Counted from the first letter of the stretch, positions 1 through 13,202 are shown. The stretch: 64,000 bases of DNA from Cristatella mucedo (GCA_009760855.2 WPIO01000003.1:4353501-4417500); one strand, 5' to 3'. Notes: generated from the sequence alone by a model not told the origin. Made by a program: numbers and translations.

Positions 1-504
1 AGCTTTAGTTTGCCTCAAACAAGAAGCTGAAGTAAATCTTCTAAAATGTTGCATGGGAAACAAGTTAGCATTGTGTATATGCCTGTGTTTGTGCATCTCA
101 ATCTGTAACTTTGCAAAGACACATCCAGACTGAGCTGATTTTAAGCTCGGTAGTCAGAACCTTTAGGAAGCTGCTAAAGACGAATGCTTGCTGGCATTGG
201 TTACAGAGAGGTACCTGGTCTTAGGAACAAGGCTACATTTTAGTCGTTCAGCCACCCAAGGCCGCTGACCGAAGCCGCTAGGGATGTAAAGGACTGTGCT
301 TTGGGGTCTCGTGCAGCGTAAAGGAAAAAAAATCGCATTAGCAAAGGCTTGGAATTGAAAAAGAGACCATAGAGTGAGTCAGCCACCAGCTGAAGTTATA
401 CGCCTACATTCCTGCTGCCTGTAAATAGTTTAAGCGAAACTAGCACGATTTGGCGGTGCATCGCCGGGTCAGCGGGTCCTGAATCCTGCCAGGCCTCAAT
501 TGCA

Positions 505-625
505 CAGAGGACCCAGCGGTCAAGGTGCTCGCCCCGATCAGGGTCGTGCCGAGGTCGTGGGCTCGAGTCCCGTGGCCTGTGCGTGAAGCGCCTGAGTAGA
601 GATTAAGTTCTCTTATGTGCTATAA
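505..625 (+). mobile_element. SINE S1 copy (tRNA-derived)
   Basis: The head has tRNA-like internal promoter signals: an A-box-like stretch around CCCAGCGGTCAAGG and a B-box-like stretch around GGGCTCGAGTCCC, about 45 bases apart. The tail from about 585 (GCGCCTGAGTAGAGATTAAG) matches the 3' end of LINE family A in this window. Other copies with the same head and tail are at 16497, 48185 and 51085. It is not an intact tRNA gene: no closed acceptor stem is visible. Bases 1-500 upstream show nothing I can assign. Confidence 0.7.
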
Positions 626-899
626 TAAGGAATCAAATAATTATGATATTTGCTGGACGTGGAAATCAAACAAGAGATGCCGCGTAGTGAACTGGAGCAA
701 AATAATAAATAACCCAGGTGCTACCGGTTAAAATCGTTTTGAACACTTTTAGGTTTCGATCGCGGTCTAGAAGCTGAAAGTGGCTTGCATGGTCTGCGCT
801 TGACCTAAGGCAGTCTGTTAATTTGTAAAGTCAGCGAGAGCGAAGAGAAGGTAATTAATTTCCAGCTCCGCTTCTGCCACTTAACTTCTTGCTAGATGG

Positions 900-1022
900 C
901 GAGAAAACCGCCTTCGCGGTTCATTCGCATGGTGTCCTTAGAGACACCCAGCGTTTCACACGTGTCGCAGGGATCGAGCCCACCACCTCAGCTGTCATAG
1001 CGAGCACCTTGACCTTGGTCAT
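900..1022 (-). mobile_element. SINE S1 relic
   Basis: Read on the minus strand, the stretch has GGTCAAGGTGCTCGC and then GGTGGGCTCGATCCC at the spacing seen in the S1 copy at 505. The tail is eroded. It is an old copy. Confidence 0.45.
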
Positions 1023-1612
1023 CAAAGGCGATCACTTTAACTCATAGGAAATTCCCATTTGGTTTGTGATAGTTGAATTTAAAAACCAAACCCCATAGCA
1101 CTCAAAATTACAGCATTAAAGATTGCATGTAATGCTACTAGTTTTTTGCTTGATCACTTATAAAGAATATTTGGAGGTCGAATATAGTCAGCAGGTATTG
1201 TGCCAACGATATAATTAAATATATAACTACCTGAAGTTTGGAAGATCTGTCACGCATAGGGTGCTCTGAAATATCGAAAAGAAGTATCATTGGTTAATTC
1301 ATTTAGACCAACCTGTGGTCTTGCCGCCGCCTCTAATTGTCCCGCTCGTCCGAATTTTCTGAGTGCCTACAAAAGTAGATTGCCCATAAATCAATCTTTA
1401 GACCTGGTATGCAATGCAGAATAGCAGATGGGATACCAATAGCGTATCACTTAACCCCGCTCCGTCCTGTTTCACGGAAACAAGACAGCTGAAAGCGTGG
1501 CAAGTCTAATGACAACACGAAATTTTGTTTGCTGCTGCGACAAGGCGTTAGATTATTAATACATATCCATGACCATTAGCGCAGAGTTGTTATGAAATTA
1601 GCTAAAACTTAC

Positions 1613-1755
1613 GAATCCGCGGTCAGCAAAGAAAGCTGCTACAGCAGCAGCAAAGGCAAATACAGCTACCACGTTGCTGGTGAAATACGGAGATCCAACA
1701 TAATCAGAAGGGTTCAGTGTCCAATATACACAGCTAAAAGATGAAACGCTAGACA
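1613..1755 (-). CDS. Candidate transmembrane exon of receptor-like gene 2 (partial gene)
   Basis: The stretch lies between a pyrimidine-rich acceptor (GTGTTTTTTATTAG at about 1756-1769) and a consensus donor GTAAGT at 1612. The 143-bp exon has a phase-1 acceptor and a phase-0 donor and stays open. It encodes a short extracellular lead with two Cys/Trp-containing turns (CVYWTLNPSDY) and then a hydrophobic stretch rich in Val, Ala and Phe (VVAVFAFAAAVAAFF), followed by ADRGF. The phase-1 acceptor fits the phase-1 donor of the ectodomain exon at 11995-12390 upstream on the same strand. The gene would continue beyond the left edge for its cytoplasmic part. A nearer acceptor at about 1734 is a possible alternative. 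No family recognised; joining it to the ectodomain exon is inference. Confidence 0.4.
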
Positions 1756-1977
1756 CTAATAAAAAACACCCACTGGCATCTAGATCTAACTGATGACTTA
1801 TATAAACTTGTCGGTTCTTCGACCTCCGGTACGCCACCTTCGCAGGAATCGCTGGAAGTGCTGCTTTGGCTCGGGCTCCTGCGGATAGAATACGCATGAA
1901 AATGACTTCGCTTCATAGCATCCACATGCTATATGGCATCCATGTGCTCTAAAATCTCTTCATGGCATCCATGTGCA

Positions 1978-2560
1978 ATATAATAATAATAATAATAATA
2001 TTAATAATAATAATGCACTTGATGAAACACCATCAGAGAACTCAATCTCTTCCTAGACGCTTTAAATTTGCTGCAAAGGGAAACGCGATTGAATCGTGAG
2101 TAATATCATGCTCGATAAGCAACATGAACAACGTCGTTAGGGGTGACATGCACAGGGTCAGCATGCAAATGTGGTTAGTGGCAACGTGCACAGTGTCAGC
2201 ACGCGTAAGCACGTGAAGGACGAATCACAGGGACCCACTAAATGCTGTCCTAAATAGGTGTGTTTACAAGTTCTTTTTAAATGTGGTCAAGTCAGGGGAT
2301 GTTCTGACGCAAGTCGGGAGGGAGGTCCAGGCTTTGGAAGCATACAAACTAAATGCACGGTCTCCAAAGGATTTGAGGTTTGTACGAGGTAGTGGTAAAC
2401 TGTTGGATTCCGAAAAGCGGGTGGTAGGATGCTTGACCTGGTGGGAGAGTAGATCTGAGAGATAGGCTGGAGCCAAAGAATGAAGTGACCTAAAAGTGAG
2501 CGACAAAACCTTGAAAACGATCCGTTGCTTGACTGATAGCCAGTGCAGGTGGTAATAAAT
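1978..2560 (-). mobile_element. LINE A copy, 5'-truncated
   Basis: The minus strand ends in an AAT-type microsatellite tail (1978-2015) preceded by the family hairpin region and 3' UTR. The C-terminal part of the reverse-transcriptase ORF is at 2264-2540 (motifs LHWL, VKQRI, FKVLSLTFRSLHS, TRFSESNSL). Only about 0.55 kb is left. The ORF fragment is shortened and has lost the catalytic RT core. Confidence 0.8.
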
Positions 2561-2579
2561 CCATAGGGGATACAAGACT

Positions 2580-5500
2580 TCTAAAAGCGTTTTTTAAAGT
2601 ATGTAATGACATATGGATAGATAATTTGGAGCACTCTAGATTCTGAAGTCAATCTCTAGCTCAGTTTATGCCTACATCTAACCCTCTAATAGAATAGGGT
2701 TGCTTAGTTAAAAGCTTTAATGTTCACGGCAAAGCTCAGCGTTTGGCTGCAAACTCTTTTGTGCCAGTTGAATTTGTGGCTGTAAGGCAATCTACCTCAG
2801 TTCTGTGCATGCTTTGCCGGTATGCACGAACAAAGTAATTGCTTTATTGTTTTTACCGCGTACCTGCTTGGAAGAGTGTTTTCTAATTGAGAAACACGTC
2901 CTTTATAGAAAATATACAAATACGGGCTCGTCATGTACGCGTAATTCGAGTCTACAGTATTCTGCATATTTGGATGCAGAACACAAATCCTCCCGACTCT
3001 CTCTCTCTCTCTTTCCATCTCTATCGCTTTCAAACAATATCCCTTAGAATTTAGATCATTTAGCCCTTGCTGTTGGTGAATTTACTGCGAGACCTTTGTC
3101 GAATCGACGAAACAAGCTCCACGATTCCCCACGTGACGAGTAAGAAAGTGAGGGGTGTGACCCTTCTTGTCCTGAAAAATTCCATCGATCGTTAAGCATT
3201 GGCTTGAGCATTGAGTATGCAAATCCCTGCGAGTCCCAAAAGAAGCTCTTAAGCCCGAGGCAGCAAAATGGAAGTCTCCTAAAAGTTTCAATAAGCACTT
3301 CAGTGAACAGTTTTGTCACACATACTTATGCTACAATCTAAATATACTACATATATTGTCCTAGAAACAATAGCACACGTCTGTTTTCTTTCACTCGAGC
3401 AAAGCTTTAAAAGGCTACTATTTAGTGTTCGTAGAGCTTCAAAGAACTATTAAGTTCTTCGAGTAACAATCAGGATTACAGAGGAAATACGATCGAGTTT
3501 ACTTTACTTGCAGAGTGTACACGGCTCTTATAATGCATTTCATGATCTTTTCCTGCCTTTGTACTACCACAGACTCTTGTCAGTTTCATGGAAACTTGAA
3601 TTGGTGACATATAGCTCACAAGAAGCTCCACAAATACTATTCTGGCTTCAATGTCCGTATTTCTATATTCTTTGCCAAAACACGGACCAGAGTGCTACAG
3701 ACTGAATAGCCATGAAATTGCACGAAGCAGCCAGACTCCTAAAATCAAAATAAACCAAGTAGAGTGCGTATTGTCTAGAGAAAGGCGGCAATGCAAAAAC
3801 CAGCTTGGCTGGTGCATCTGTATCCACCGCGTAGTACTAAAGAATAAAGGATACGAGGTGAAACAACATCTGCCGGCATCCATAGCAATGCTGGTTGCAG
3901 CTAAGGTAGAACTAGTTAGGTAAACAATCTGCAACCACTCTATAGCCGCACCATAGCCCTAATACATGTCAGTTCTAAACTATTGGCAATGGCAATTCCA
4001 AGCCAAAACACGCACATGCGACAGCTAGCCGCATCACGACCGCGACTCGGGGTTATTGCTCAGAAAATCAACAGAAGACCTGCGATTGTCATTACTGATG
4101 CCATGTCTCTACTAAAGCCACAGAACTAAATTGTTTTAAGATGGTACCTAATTGAAGACGTCAGAGTATATACTACTACGTCCAGTGCTCGTCATGGGAG
4201 CCTTTAAAAGTGTGGGGGGGGGGGTACCCACCAGATTATTTTCCAGGTTTTTCCACTGCTTTTCTGCTTTTCATATTCTTCCCTCTTGCCGATGGAATCG
4301 CAAAGCATGATACAAGCTTCTCCGCCTCAAACTCCCTCAACTCTCCTGCATCACGTGCGACCATCTTTGCGCTTGGACGGCAGCGAAAATGCATAAATAA
4401 TACGATGGCACAATTAACTTTATAGCCGTAGGCAACCCTAAAGTCAGTCAGAAACAGCAAAGCTGACCCCAAAACGGAATTCTTAAGCACGCCCTGTACG
4501 TAGCTTGTGGACGGAAAATAGGTGTTCTGAGCCAAAGAGAGCCTTAGCTAAAATATAGCATTCAGCTTTATCTTCAAGTCCGCCTTCTTGGAGCAATATA
4601 GCAATGCAAAGCTTCGGCATGCCTAGATAGGGATACCGTTGGCAAGTTTTCCACGAAACTTAGAAATTCTGGCTAGGTTTCTGTATCTCTTTCTTCGGAG
4701 GTCTATCTGCCTATGCAACAAGGTGGCATAATTACGCTTTAGTACAAACGCTTAGTGATTGAGCCTGAGGCTGATAAGGCAAATTTTTGGAGCTGACACG
4801 ATAGCATTACGATTCGAAACCGCTCATGAGAATTGCTTGAATGACTATTTATAATAAGTGTAACACTAGAGCTCTTTTTAGAATTTATTTCCAAACATTA
4901 ATGTAATATAATATATTGCTACTGCGGAAGTGATGCATTCATCTAGAAAAGATCCTTTTTAGCAGGACGGAACCATTCCTTTGTGCTGATGCTGCAGGAG
5001 AAATAAGAGCAGTGCGAGTTTTGAGAGCGAAGATTGTCCGCTGAAAGAATTCTGTCGTTACTCAGGTTTTCCGTTTAGTCGGAGGTAAGGCACAGGCATC
5101 GTTCTAATTTTATGCATGCGGTCAAAGATTTTTCTATGAGAACATCTAGTCTCTCTTAACAGTATAAAATAATGTGGAACGAAAGTACTACTCTTGTATG
5201 CATACACTCTGTTTTTATAAGTATATATTCTAGGCATATAAACAATGACGCGAATGCATATGTACAGATATACAGTTATGCCGTAGAGGTAGATATACAC
5301 CACATCCATGTGCAAAGGCTCAGTTTATACCAAAATCAAACCCATAATAAGATAGTTTATTTAGTAATAAACTCAACCCGCGTGTCTATATGTCCTGCAC
5401 AATCACTGACGTCAAGTTTACATCGAATGCTTTGGCATGTATTTATCGTACTACTGCGATGGTAAAGCGAATGATCTGCCAAAAAGGAAAAGACACTGTT

Positions 5501-8240
5501 TTCATTTGAATATTTAGCTGCCACATGCAGTCTCGCAGTTGAAATTGAACACCGCGATGTTAGAATTTGAGAAACCTTAACGTGATGGGACGGGTTTTCA
5601 GAGGGGCGTGGCCGTGGCGCTTCCTGCGTTTCTCAGCTTCCGCTTGCCGTAGCTGAGTTGAGTTGACGTACCAGCAACAGCCGGTCGTAGGCGTGCCGGA
5701 AGAAGCTAAATAGCATGCTGCAAAAGCTGAAAAAAGGAGCCGCTCTCGCCAGCCGTTAACGGACCCGAAAGACTCGGAAAAATGCAGAGGTCCGGCCGAT
5801 TGACGACCGTTCGAAACCGTTCATCTGTAGTGCCAGCAACAGCGTGCCATATAGACTGAGGGAAGAAGCGGAAGGAACATGCAATTTCCCAAGATTTTTT
5901 TACGGAAATAAGCTACTGTATACATACATGTCTGGATCTATATTGAACTTTTGAACGCTACGGTTTTACGGACTGCTGAATCTCCGACGATAGCGCACTG
6001 TTTATATTTACTTAATGATAATTGAATTAAAGCCATACAGAGGAACGTACTAACTAGGGCCCACAAAAGGATAAATGCTTTTAACTGCAGCTTACTCTTT
6101 CTTGAGGAATCTTTTGATGCTTTAAATTCCCTTCGATTATAGCATTCTAGCATACACAAAAAATATTGTTCCTCCTATAAAGTGCGACATAAACTACGGA
6201 GGCTAGTACTCATAGCAACCCAAAATCGCACCAGTTGCTCTGCCGAGTTTGTCCTGCTCTAAATAAATAAATAATTACAGTGTATCATCAGTATATCATT
6301 CCGAGAGAACGAGGGTCCCTTTTAGGCAGTTGGATTACGCTGGAAGAATAATAATACGGGCAATTGTAGCAAGCATGAGCCCACAACGAAAGATTTCACA
6401 TGAACGACAAATGCCGTGACAAACAGGTGGGGTTTTGGCATAAATTTAAATGACATCGAATGAGAAACTGCAATTTATGTGTGAAAGAAAAGTGCGATTG
6501 ATTAGCAGTAAACAAAACTCTAGACTGCTGCAATTGCTTGTAATCTATATTGTCGTCAGACTTTATGTGTACGTTAATATAAAATCGCACAATAACGCTT
6601 ACGTCTGTAAAATGCAGCGTCTTATTTTTTATTTTACTTTAGTGGATGGATTTTTTCTCAAATTTACACTGCGCTTATTTATACTCCTAAAAATAATTTA
6701 TTTAGAGAGCTAAACCGCACATAAAGAATATTTTTACGCTTAAAATCAGCCATATAGCTTGAGCTAGTACCTCCTTAATGTTCCAATCCCCATTTTGATT
6801 ATTCTGGCATCGTTTTAGACGAATGCTACAATTTGCTCTGAGGTTAGTTATACTCCAAAGGTAATGCAAATGTATTATTGCTAAAGCTAAAACCGCATTT
6901 GTCTTAAGCTTTATTATTTAAGCCATGAATTTAGCATTACTTATTGCCTCCTTGAAGTGCTATTCCTGAGGAAGGGTTGTGCTGCCATTAATGTAGAATC
7001 TAGATGAATGCACTTTAAGAGATCATGCCGAGGGTCGCGTTTTATTGACCAGTTAACTATATTTGGAATCTGAAACATTTGAAATATGCTTTCCATATGT
7101 TAATTACTCACATACAATCTCTATACGTGTCATGGCTTATTGAAAATTTTGCCATTTTAATATTTCGACACAGAAAGAAAAATCCGCAATGATTGGCATA
7201 AGAAAAACTCACTTGTGAATTGTGCACGCAAGGAAACGGTTCTAGTTGGTCTGTTTAATGAATCTGGAAAAAGTAATCAAAGTTATTAGGATTAATTGCT
7301 CTATCATAAAATCAACATATGCAATTTAAGTTTGAGTAATAAGTTAAGTTCGGAGTGATCTGATGAATAGTTATAATGCAGTCGCACTAAAACCATTCTA
7401 TCAAAGGGCGATGCATAATAAATAGTGTTGACGGCATTAACAGTAGCCACCTAATTAAAAAGATGTTTCAATTTATGAAAAGAAATATTCAAAATATTTT
7501 CAGTATTTTTAGTGCTACTATATTTTATTATACTATATCTATGAGTGATGATATGGTATGTAAGTTTTCTAGTCCTCGAGCGAGGACCTTTGAGTTTGCC
7601 TCCTCACTCGGAGTTAAAAAACGGCTTTTGGCACGTCGCGAACAGCAGTCCGATCAGAAGGCTCGTACGAAATCAAAGCTTAATGAATAGCTGACCAAAA
7701 AACCCAAAAGCTTGCCCTGTCTTCCTACATTGACCCGAAGTTGTCCGAACATCTTGAGCAGAACTCATCATTTCTCTCAGAGCTACAAGCAAGGTCTTGA
7801 TTCTATTGTTATTCTCGTAGAAATGCACCGAGTGAGCCGGAGAAAGAAGAGATTGTTTCAGAAGGAATACTTGCTTCCAAGGAGTAGTTTATAACCAATG
7901 TCTTGTTAAATTGGTCCGAGACATAGCAAAAGGCATCCTCCGGAAGCATACAGCTTTCATACCAACTCAGAAACATGCATGCCCGTATCCACTTGCAGCA
8001 GCTGGAACTAAACTGCAACGGTAGGTTTCAGGCTCCTTCATCTATACTATTTATATCAATGGAAAGTATTCACAAGGAAAGTATCAATAATAGTTATGCA
8101 TTATTGCATAGAACATCCGTACCATGCCTCCACTACTTACTAATGACCCACGATAGATATAGAAGCATGAAATCCCTAACCGTTTTACGGTTATATGACA
8201 ATGCAAGATGGAATAAAATGATTATTATGACTATATACAA
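2580..8240. other. Long AT-rich stretch without a supported gene
   Basis: ORFs here are at most about 90 codons and none matches a family I recognise. Notable points are a CT-rich tract at about 2995-3025, a 10-base G tract at 4213, an open stretch 3082-3278 on the minus strand behind a good acceptor, a short GC-rich block at 5585-5870, and an ORF with one hydrophobic segment at 5938-6159 on the minus strand. The last two are discussed as findings and are not called as genes. Confidence 0.5.
5385..5455 (+). repeat. Short dispersed repeat with TGACGTCA core
   Basis: CAATCACTGACGTCAAGTTT with flanking similarity to two other sites in the window (16760 and 29550). The shared part is about 60 bases and includes an 8-base palindrome identical to the cAMP-response-element core. 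It is the most diverged of the three. Confidence 0.45.
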
Positions 8241-8430
8241 AAGCGATCAGCTCACTGCCCGTGGACTTGCTTCGCTGAGTCATAGTAGATCCGTCACGGG
8301 AGAACTCTGTGCCATCTTGCCACGTGACGGAAGTGTGCCATCTTGTCGTGTGACGTATGTGAGTGACGGAAGTGGCGAACGGATGCAACTGACACAATTT
8401 CTCGCTTACACTAATAAGGGTATATACTTT
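8241..8430 (+). repeat. Repeat family R, single dispersed copy
   Basis: It shares blocks with the array at 16815-17715: CTGCCCGTGGACTTGCTTCG, TGTGCCATCTTGCCACGTGA, and a closing TTTCTCGCTTACACTAATA. The 154-codon ORF spanning 7975-8439 overlaps this repeat and is not taken as a gene. Confidence 0.6.
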
Positions 8431-8616
8431 TTAACTTGAATAACTTAGCTTTGCAGGAGACCTTTGGCATAGATGAGTATATATAAACTATTTTGGAAAA
8501 TTAATAGATTTTAAATTTATCACTGTCCTGCTCGCATACGAAAATTTTGCGAGTATTATTAGTCATTTTATTTGCTTCTGAGGTGAGAATAGTTTCAAAA
8601 TAAAAAAAATATATAT

Positions 8617-9589
<973 letters not shown>

Positions 9590-9590
<1 letters not shown>

Positions 9591-10660
9591 GTCAGGCGAT
9601 GGAGGCGAAAACGGTGATATGAGCGCCCATCATAAATGTTTGTGTTAGGTTTCCTTAGTTATCCCGACTAGGAATGAACTTAACTTGGCAAGAGTGAGAC
9701 TGAGCAACTTCGTAATGCTCATGACAGCCTAGAGATTTCTAGCAACTATTGAGTTTAACTCGCACGAACTAGCCATTCTGCAACGGAGCAGCTCTCAGGC
9801 TAGCCGCGATAATAGCCCTTGCCTCAGTGGGTCTGTCTAGGGTACCTGGAGCAACCGTAGCGGGCGGACTAGCCAAGAAGAATTGGGTAGGGGGGGACAC
9901 ATTAGTTAAACCGGGAGCGGAGCGAGGAGTCAGTTGACAGCGAGATCCGCTTAGGTTAGAATAGAGCTTGGGTAGACAAAGAGCGGTCAGGATGTGGTCC
10001 GACTACTGCTCCACTAAACAAAGAGCTAAATGATGGTAAGCTGGCGGAGGAGCCATCTAATAAATTACAGGCAGATGCGAATAGGCCGATGACGGACACC
10101 GAGAGCTAGGGTCCGATAAAAATAGCAGCTACGCTCAAGGTCAAGAGGCGGGGAGAGAGAGATATAAACGAGACGACTGACAGAGCTCAGGGCTGCAGCT
10201 TCGGTAGTCGATGCGAGACTACGCTTCAAGAGCACGAGAGGCGAACCTACGGCGACGGACAGCTAAGTGCAACTTAGACTGCGCAGTTGTGTTCTGCCGG
10301 CTACTCAGTTAGCTGCTCGTATCTTGGGGTGCTGTAGCGACGCGCGCATAGGGTAGTTATTATAGTCGGGCTTCGGGAGTTCGAGCAGTTAACTCCGTCG
10401 GACCGATAGGCGCCGCGTAAACGCACAGGGTAGTTGGTTGTACTCGGGTTTCGGGGGTTCGCGCAGTTAACTCCGTCGGTCCGGTGCGCTCCGCGTAAAG
10501 CGCTTGCTCACTACTAACAGGCCCACAATAAACTATCGCTTTCGGCACCCATTTGTGGCCGCCTGTGTTTTAACCGCACTGCAGCACTGCATCACACAGT
10601 CCACCGGTAGAGAACCGGGGGACGAGCTTCTGCGCGGTTACAATTCTACGTTCCACAGCT
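9590..10660. repeat. GC-rich repetitive block, possibly LTR-derived
   Basis: Composition changes sharply to GC-rich. The right part holds a direct duplication of about 78 bases (about 10350-10427 and 10428-10505), both units containing GCAGTTAACTCCGTCGG. After the duplication come an AATAAA at about 10527 and an end in GCGGTTACA at about 10641. Duplication, poly(A) signal and TACA-type end resemble the R/U5 part of an LTR, but I could not find a matching TG start with a 5-bp target duplication. Confidence 0.3.
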
Positions 10661-10854
10661 TAGAAAGTAGAACTTGAAATCTAAAATAATAGTCACTAGT
10701 ACTCATCGCTTCGAAGATAGTTGCAGCTCGAAGAGCAGCAGAGTAACCAGCAAAACCCTTGTAGAACTCCGAAGGTGACAAGTCTTCTTACTGGCATCAG
10801 TCATTATAAGAGTAACCATAGATACGAAACTTTTTGGGCTCGCTACCTTGCCAG

Positions 10855-11010
10855 CAGGTGCAATTAGTCCCAAAGGTCAGGTGGCTGCACTTCACGATCA
10901 AGTTGGTGGGTTCGAGTCGTGCTGCCGGCAATGTTTTCCTGTCGCAGCAAGCTGGATTGAGCTACCAAGGCTCTTATGATGCTGCATAAATGAGGCTGTC
11001 AAATCTAAAT
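10855..11010 (+). mobile_element. SINE S2 copy (tRNA-derived)
   Basis: A tRNA-like head with a B-box-like GTGGGTTCGAGTCGTGCTG is followed by GGCAATGTTTTCCTGTCGC and a tail with ATGATGCTG. Copies at 31590-31775 and 48480-48640 (both minus strand) share the head, the GGCAAT-type body and the ATGATGCTGTT-type tail. The tail differs from that of SINE S1. Confidence 0.55.
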
Positions 11011-11234
11011 TATGACCAGCTTTTGCTTAGTTCCGATGCAAGTTTTTTGTTCATCAGTATTTGCCTAGTTTTGTTCGCATGATTAAGATCAAATTACTAG
11101 CCGTAGATCTTAATAAATGTAGTAGCCCGCGCATCTCATGGTTACTCTAAGTATGCTTTTTTAAGCATGGCAATGTTTAGCTTGTTCATGTTTGTTTAGG
11201 CACACTGGAACAAGTTTCATTAACTTTCATTCAT

Positions 11235-11325
11235 TGATTCTCCTGCATGAGTTGTAGCTCACCTGAATAGGGAATTTAGTTCTCTCAGGTTGCCGTACAA
11301 ACGACCTATTGTTTTTATTATAATT
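11235..11325 (+). mobile_element. SINE S1 / LINE A tail relic
   Basis: CACCTGAATAGGGAATTTAG followed by TTCTCTCAGG and a GTACAAACG end matches the S1 tail with several substitutions. An apparent donor (GTGAGC) on the opposite strand inside it is explained by the repeat. Confidence 0.5.
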
Positions 11326-11994
11326 ATCATCGTCATGTAAACGCATTATTGTAATAGCAATAAACTTACTCTTGGATGTATGCTAAGGGTATTAATTGCT
11401 TCAAGCATGCTTTGCAGACCGCCTCATTCAATGTAGTTAACTAACTGATCTTTACGGAGCACTAAGCTTCGTGTTCTACCAAGATGTCAGCACAACGACA
11501 ACTAATTTATCCTATTAGACGAAAAGATGGTTGTTAACCTTTAAATTCCGTAGATACCGACTAATAGAGTAGAAAATTAGCTAATAGACATTTAGCCGAA
11601 CGGAAACAATTTAAATTTAAAAATCTGTAAAGTTTTTCAATAAATTCTAGTATGAAAAGTGAGCTACGATAGCTTGGAAGCTCTATTTACTATGGCCACT
11701 ACTAGGAGCAAGTGAAATCTGCACAAAAGTGCAGTCAGTGGTTCAAAACGTAAAATAAAAATAAAAACGAACGTATCCAATTTGACCGCCTTATTTCCAT
11801 AGCAGCTGAGGAGCTTTAGCGGGTAGCTCGTTTGGTTGCAGCTGGCAATGTAGAACTGCCTGCTGACGGACTCCAAAAATCCACTATCCGGTTGTAAAAT
11901 GTGAGAATGTTACATATTAGCCAATACTCAAGGAGACGTTTTAAAAATGAAGGCTAAAACGATTGTGACACACACAAATTGCGTATTAACCTAC

Positions 11995-12390
11995 CGCAAA
12001 ATGAAACCTTTATTGGTTTCGAAAGCATTATCAATCGGTGACTTGCGTTTTCCCCCTTAATCAGACAGGTCACGAAGTCCATCAATAATGAAGAACCTAT
12101 CGACAAGCTGGCCTCAGCTTGAACAGTCAATCGCATAGGTATTGCGTTTGTAGAAGTGTAGCTGTTGCATGAGTGCAAGGTCATCTGATATTTGTCTTTG
12201 AACATAGTAGGATCTTCAATACCACATGTTGCAATCCACCAATTGAAATCGTCCACTAGCCCATTTTCCCGTGCCCATATTAACTGCATCTCAGTGTTCC
12301 TTAAGTTTTGATTTGGCGCCCAATGAAATACGCACGTGAAACCGAAGGACTCAGTATTTGGCAGGCAATCCGGCATTGTGAGCTCAATGT
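11995..12390 (-). CDS. Cysteine-rich ectodomain exon 2 (receptor-like gene 2)
   Basis: Exon of 396 bp between an acceptor ending TTGTAG at 12391 and a donor GTAGGT at 11994, both phase 1. Counting from the first whole codon it encodes about 131 residues with Cys at 8, 19, 55, 74, 108 and 131, Trp at 23, 38, 50 and 51, the signature WWIATCGIED at 50-59 and a sequon N-A-S at 114-116. It aligns without a gap over residues 1-67 with the exon at 50335-50727 (22 identities by eye, including C8, C19, W23, E33-M34, I37-W38-A39, C55-G56-I57). The late Cys-Leu-(Ile/Val)-Lys block and the last Cys also align. The layout suggests an extracellular disulphide-bonded beta-sandwich, possibly immunoglobulin-like, but I cannot assign a family. 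The extra Cys74 is not in the paralogue. The next same-strand exon candidate downstream is 1613-1755. Confidence 0.6.
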
Positions 12391-12669
12391 CTACAATAGA
12401 GGACCGGTCGCACGCCAATTAAGCCGCACCGCGACTATGATTGAGAATGATTGTCACCTCACGAATTTGGCGCTGAATATCTTCTCATGTATGTATATAG
12501 AGTATGAGAAGAAAGCTCGAGTGAGGATATAGGAGTTATATTTTACGGCTCAGCTGGTGCAGATGCAGCCTCAGCGGTGTTGAACTGTACAACTAAACGG
12601 TAAAGACGGTGAATAGTTAGTATTATGAGGACTCATAATTGCTGCATCGTCCTGTAATCAGCAGCTCAC

Positions 12670-12851
12670 CGACGCGTGTAGGTTCTGTATCTACAAATCG
12701 TTGGATGCGCTTCAAGACCAGTTCTTTTTCATACCTCACGGAAGTCTGCTCTGCAGCCATGCTATCTGCATAGTTTCTGGGGTGTGTTCGCACCAGAAAG
12801 TATTTTTGAACCAATCGAGGCCTTTCCACCCGCCGTGAACTCTCAAGGTCC
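12670..12851 (-). CDS. Possible exon upstream of ectodomain exon 2
   Basis: An open stretch ends at a donor GTGAGC (12669) in phase 1, which fits the phase-1 acceptor of the exon at 12390. The proposed acceptor (TTTCCTACATAAAG) is phase 2, so it does not follow the all-phase-1 pattern. The product is hydrophilic and basic (QKYFLVRTHPRNY, then ELVLKRIQRFVDTEP) with no Cys before the donor and no recognised domain. It may be spurious. Confidence 0.2.
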
Positions 12852-13202
12852 CTTTATGTAGGAAATACAACTCAGATAAAGAATTGATTTAGTAATTCAG
12901 GTTAAACAGCCTCAGGAGAGAATCCATTGGAGATCCTACCTCAAGTTACTATAATCTCAAATACGGAACTAAATAGAAACCAATATCATGGCATCCTTTG
13001 AGTTGAATCTTTTATAAAAGAAACGGCCAAAAACCCACGTTGCATCACTAAATACGCTTAGCTTATCAGAACTGTTTTGTGTGAGGCTGTGCGTGCTCAC
13101 ACTGTGCATGCTACCGTCGCGATACAGCATGTAAACTCTTATACAAATTCCTAGCTCTCCTATTGCCCTATAAAAAATATTTTGTTATCTTTATCATTGT
13201 TA

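Noticed and set aside
505-625. A functional tRNA gene
   Set aside because: A and B boxes are present but the acceptor stem does not close and the same sequence is dispersed with a LINE tail, so it is a SINE.
3508-3705. Plus-strand ORF with EAP...FW..C resembling part of the ectodomain signature behind a CAG acceptor
   Set aside because: Only about six scattered matches in 23 residues, wrong phase (0), no LTC-W block upstream. Likely chance.
7975-8439. 154-codon plus-strand ORF
   Set aside because: Its second half is repeat family R, no motif is visible and no splice context supports it.
11264-11310. Minus-strand mini-exon ending at GTGAGC between ectodomain exon 2 and the TM exon
   Set aside because: The sequence is an S1/LINE A tail relic read backwards.
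12308-12532. Plus-strand ORF of 74 codons
   Set aside because: It lies antisense to the ectodomain exon at 11995-12390 and has no signal of its own.
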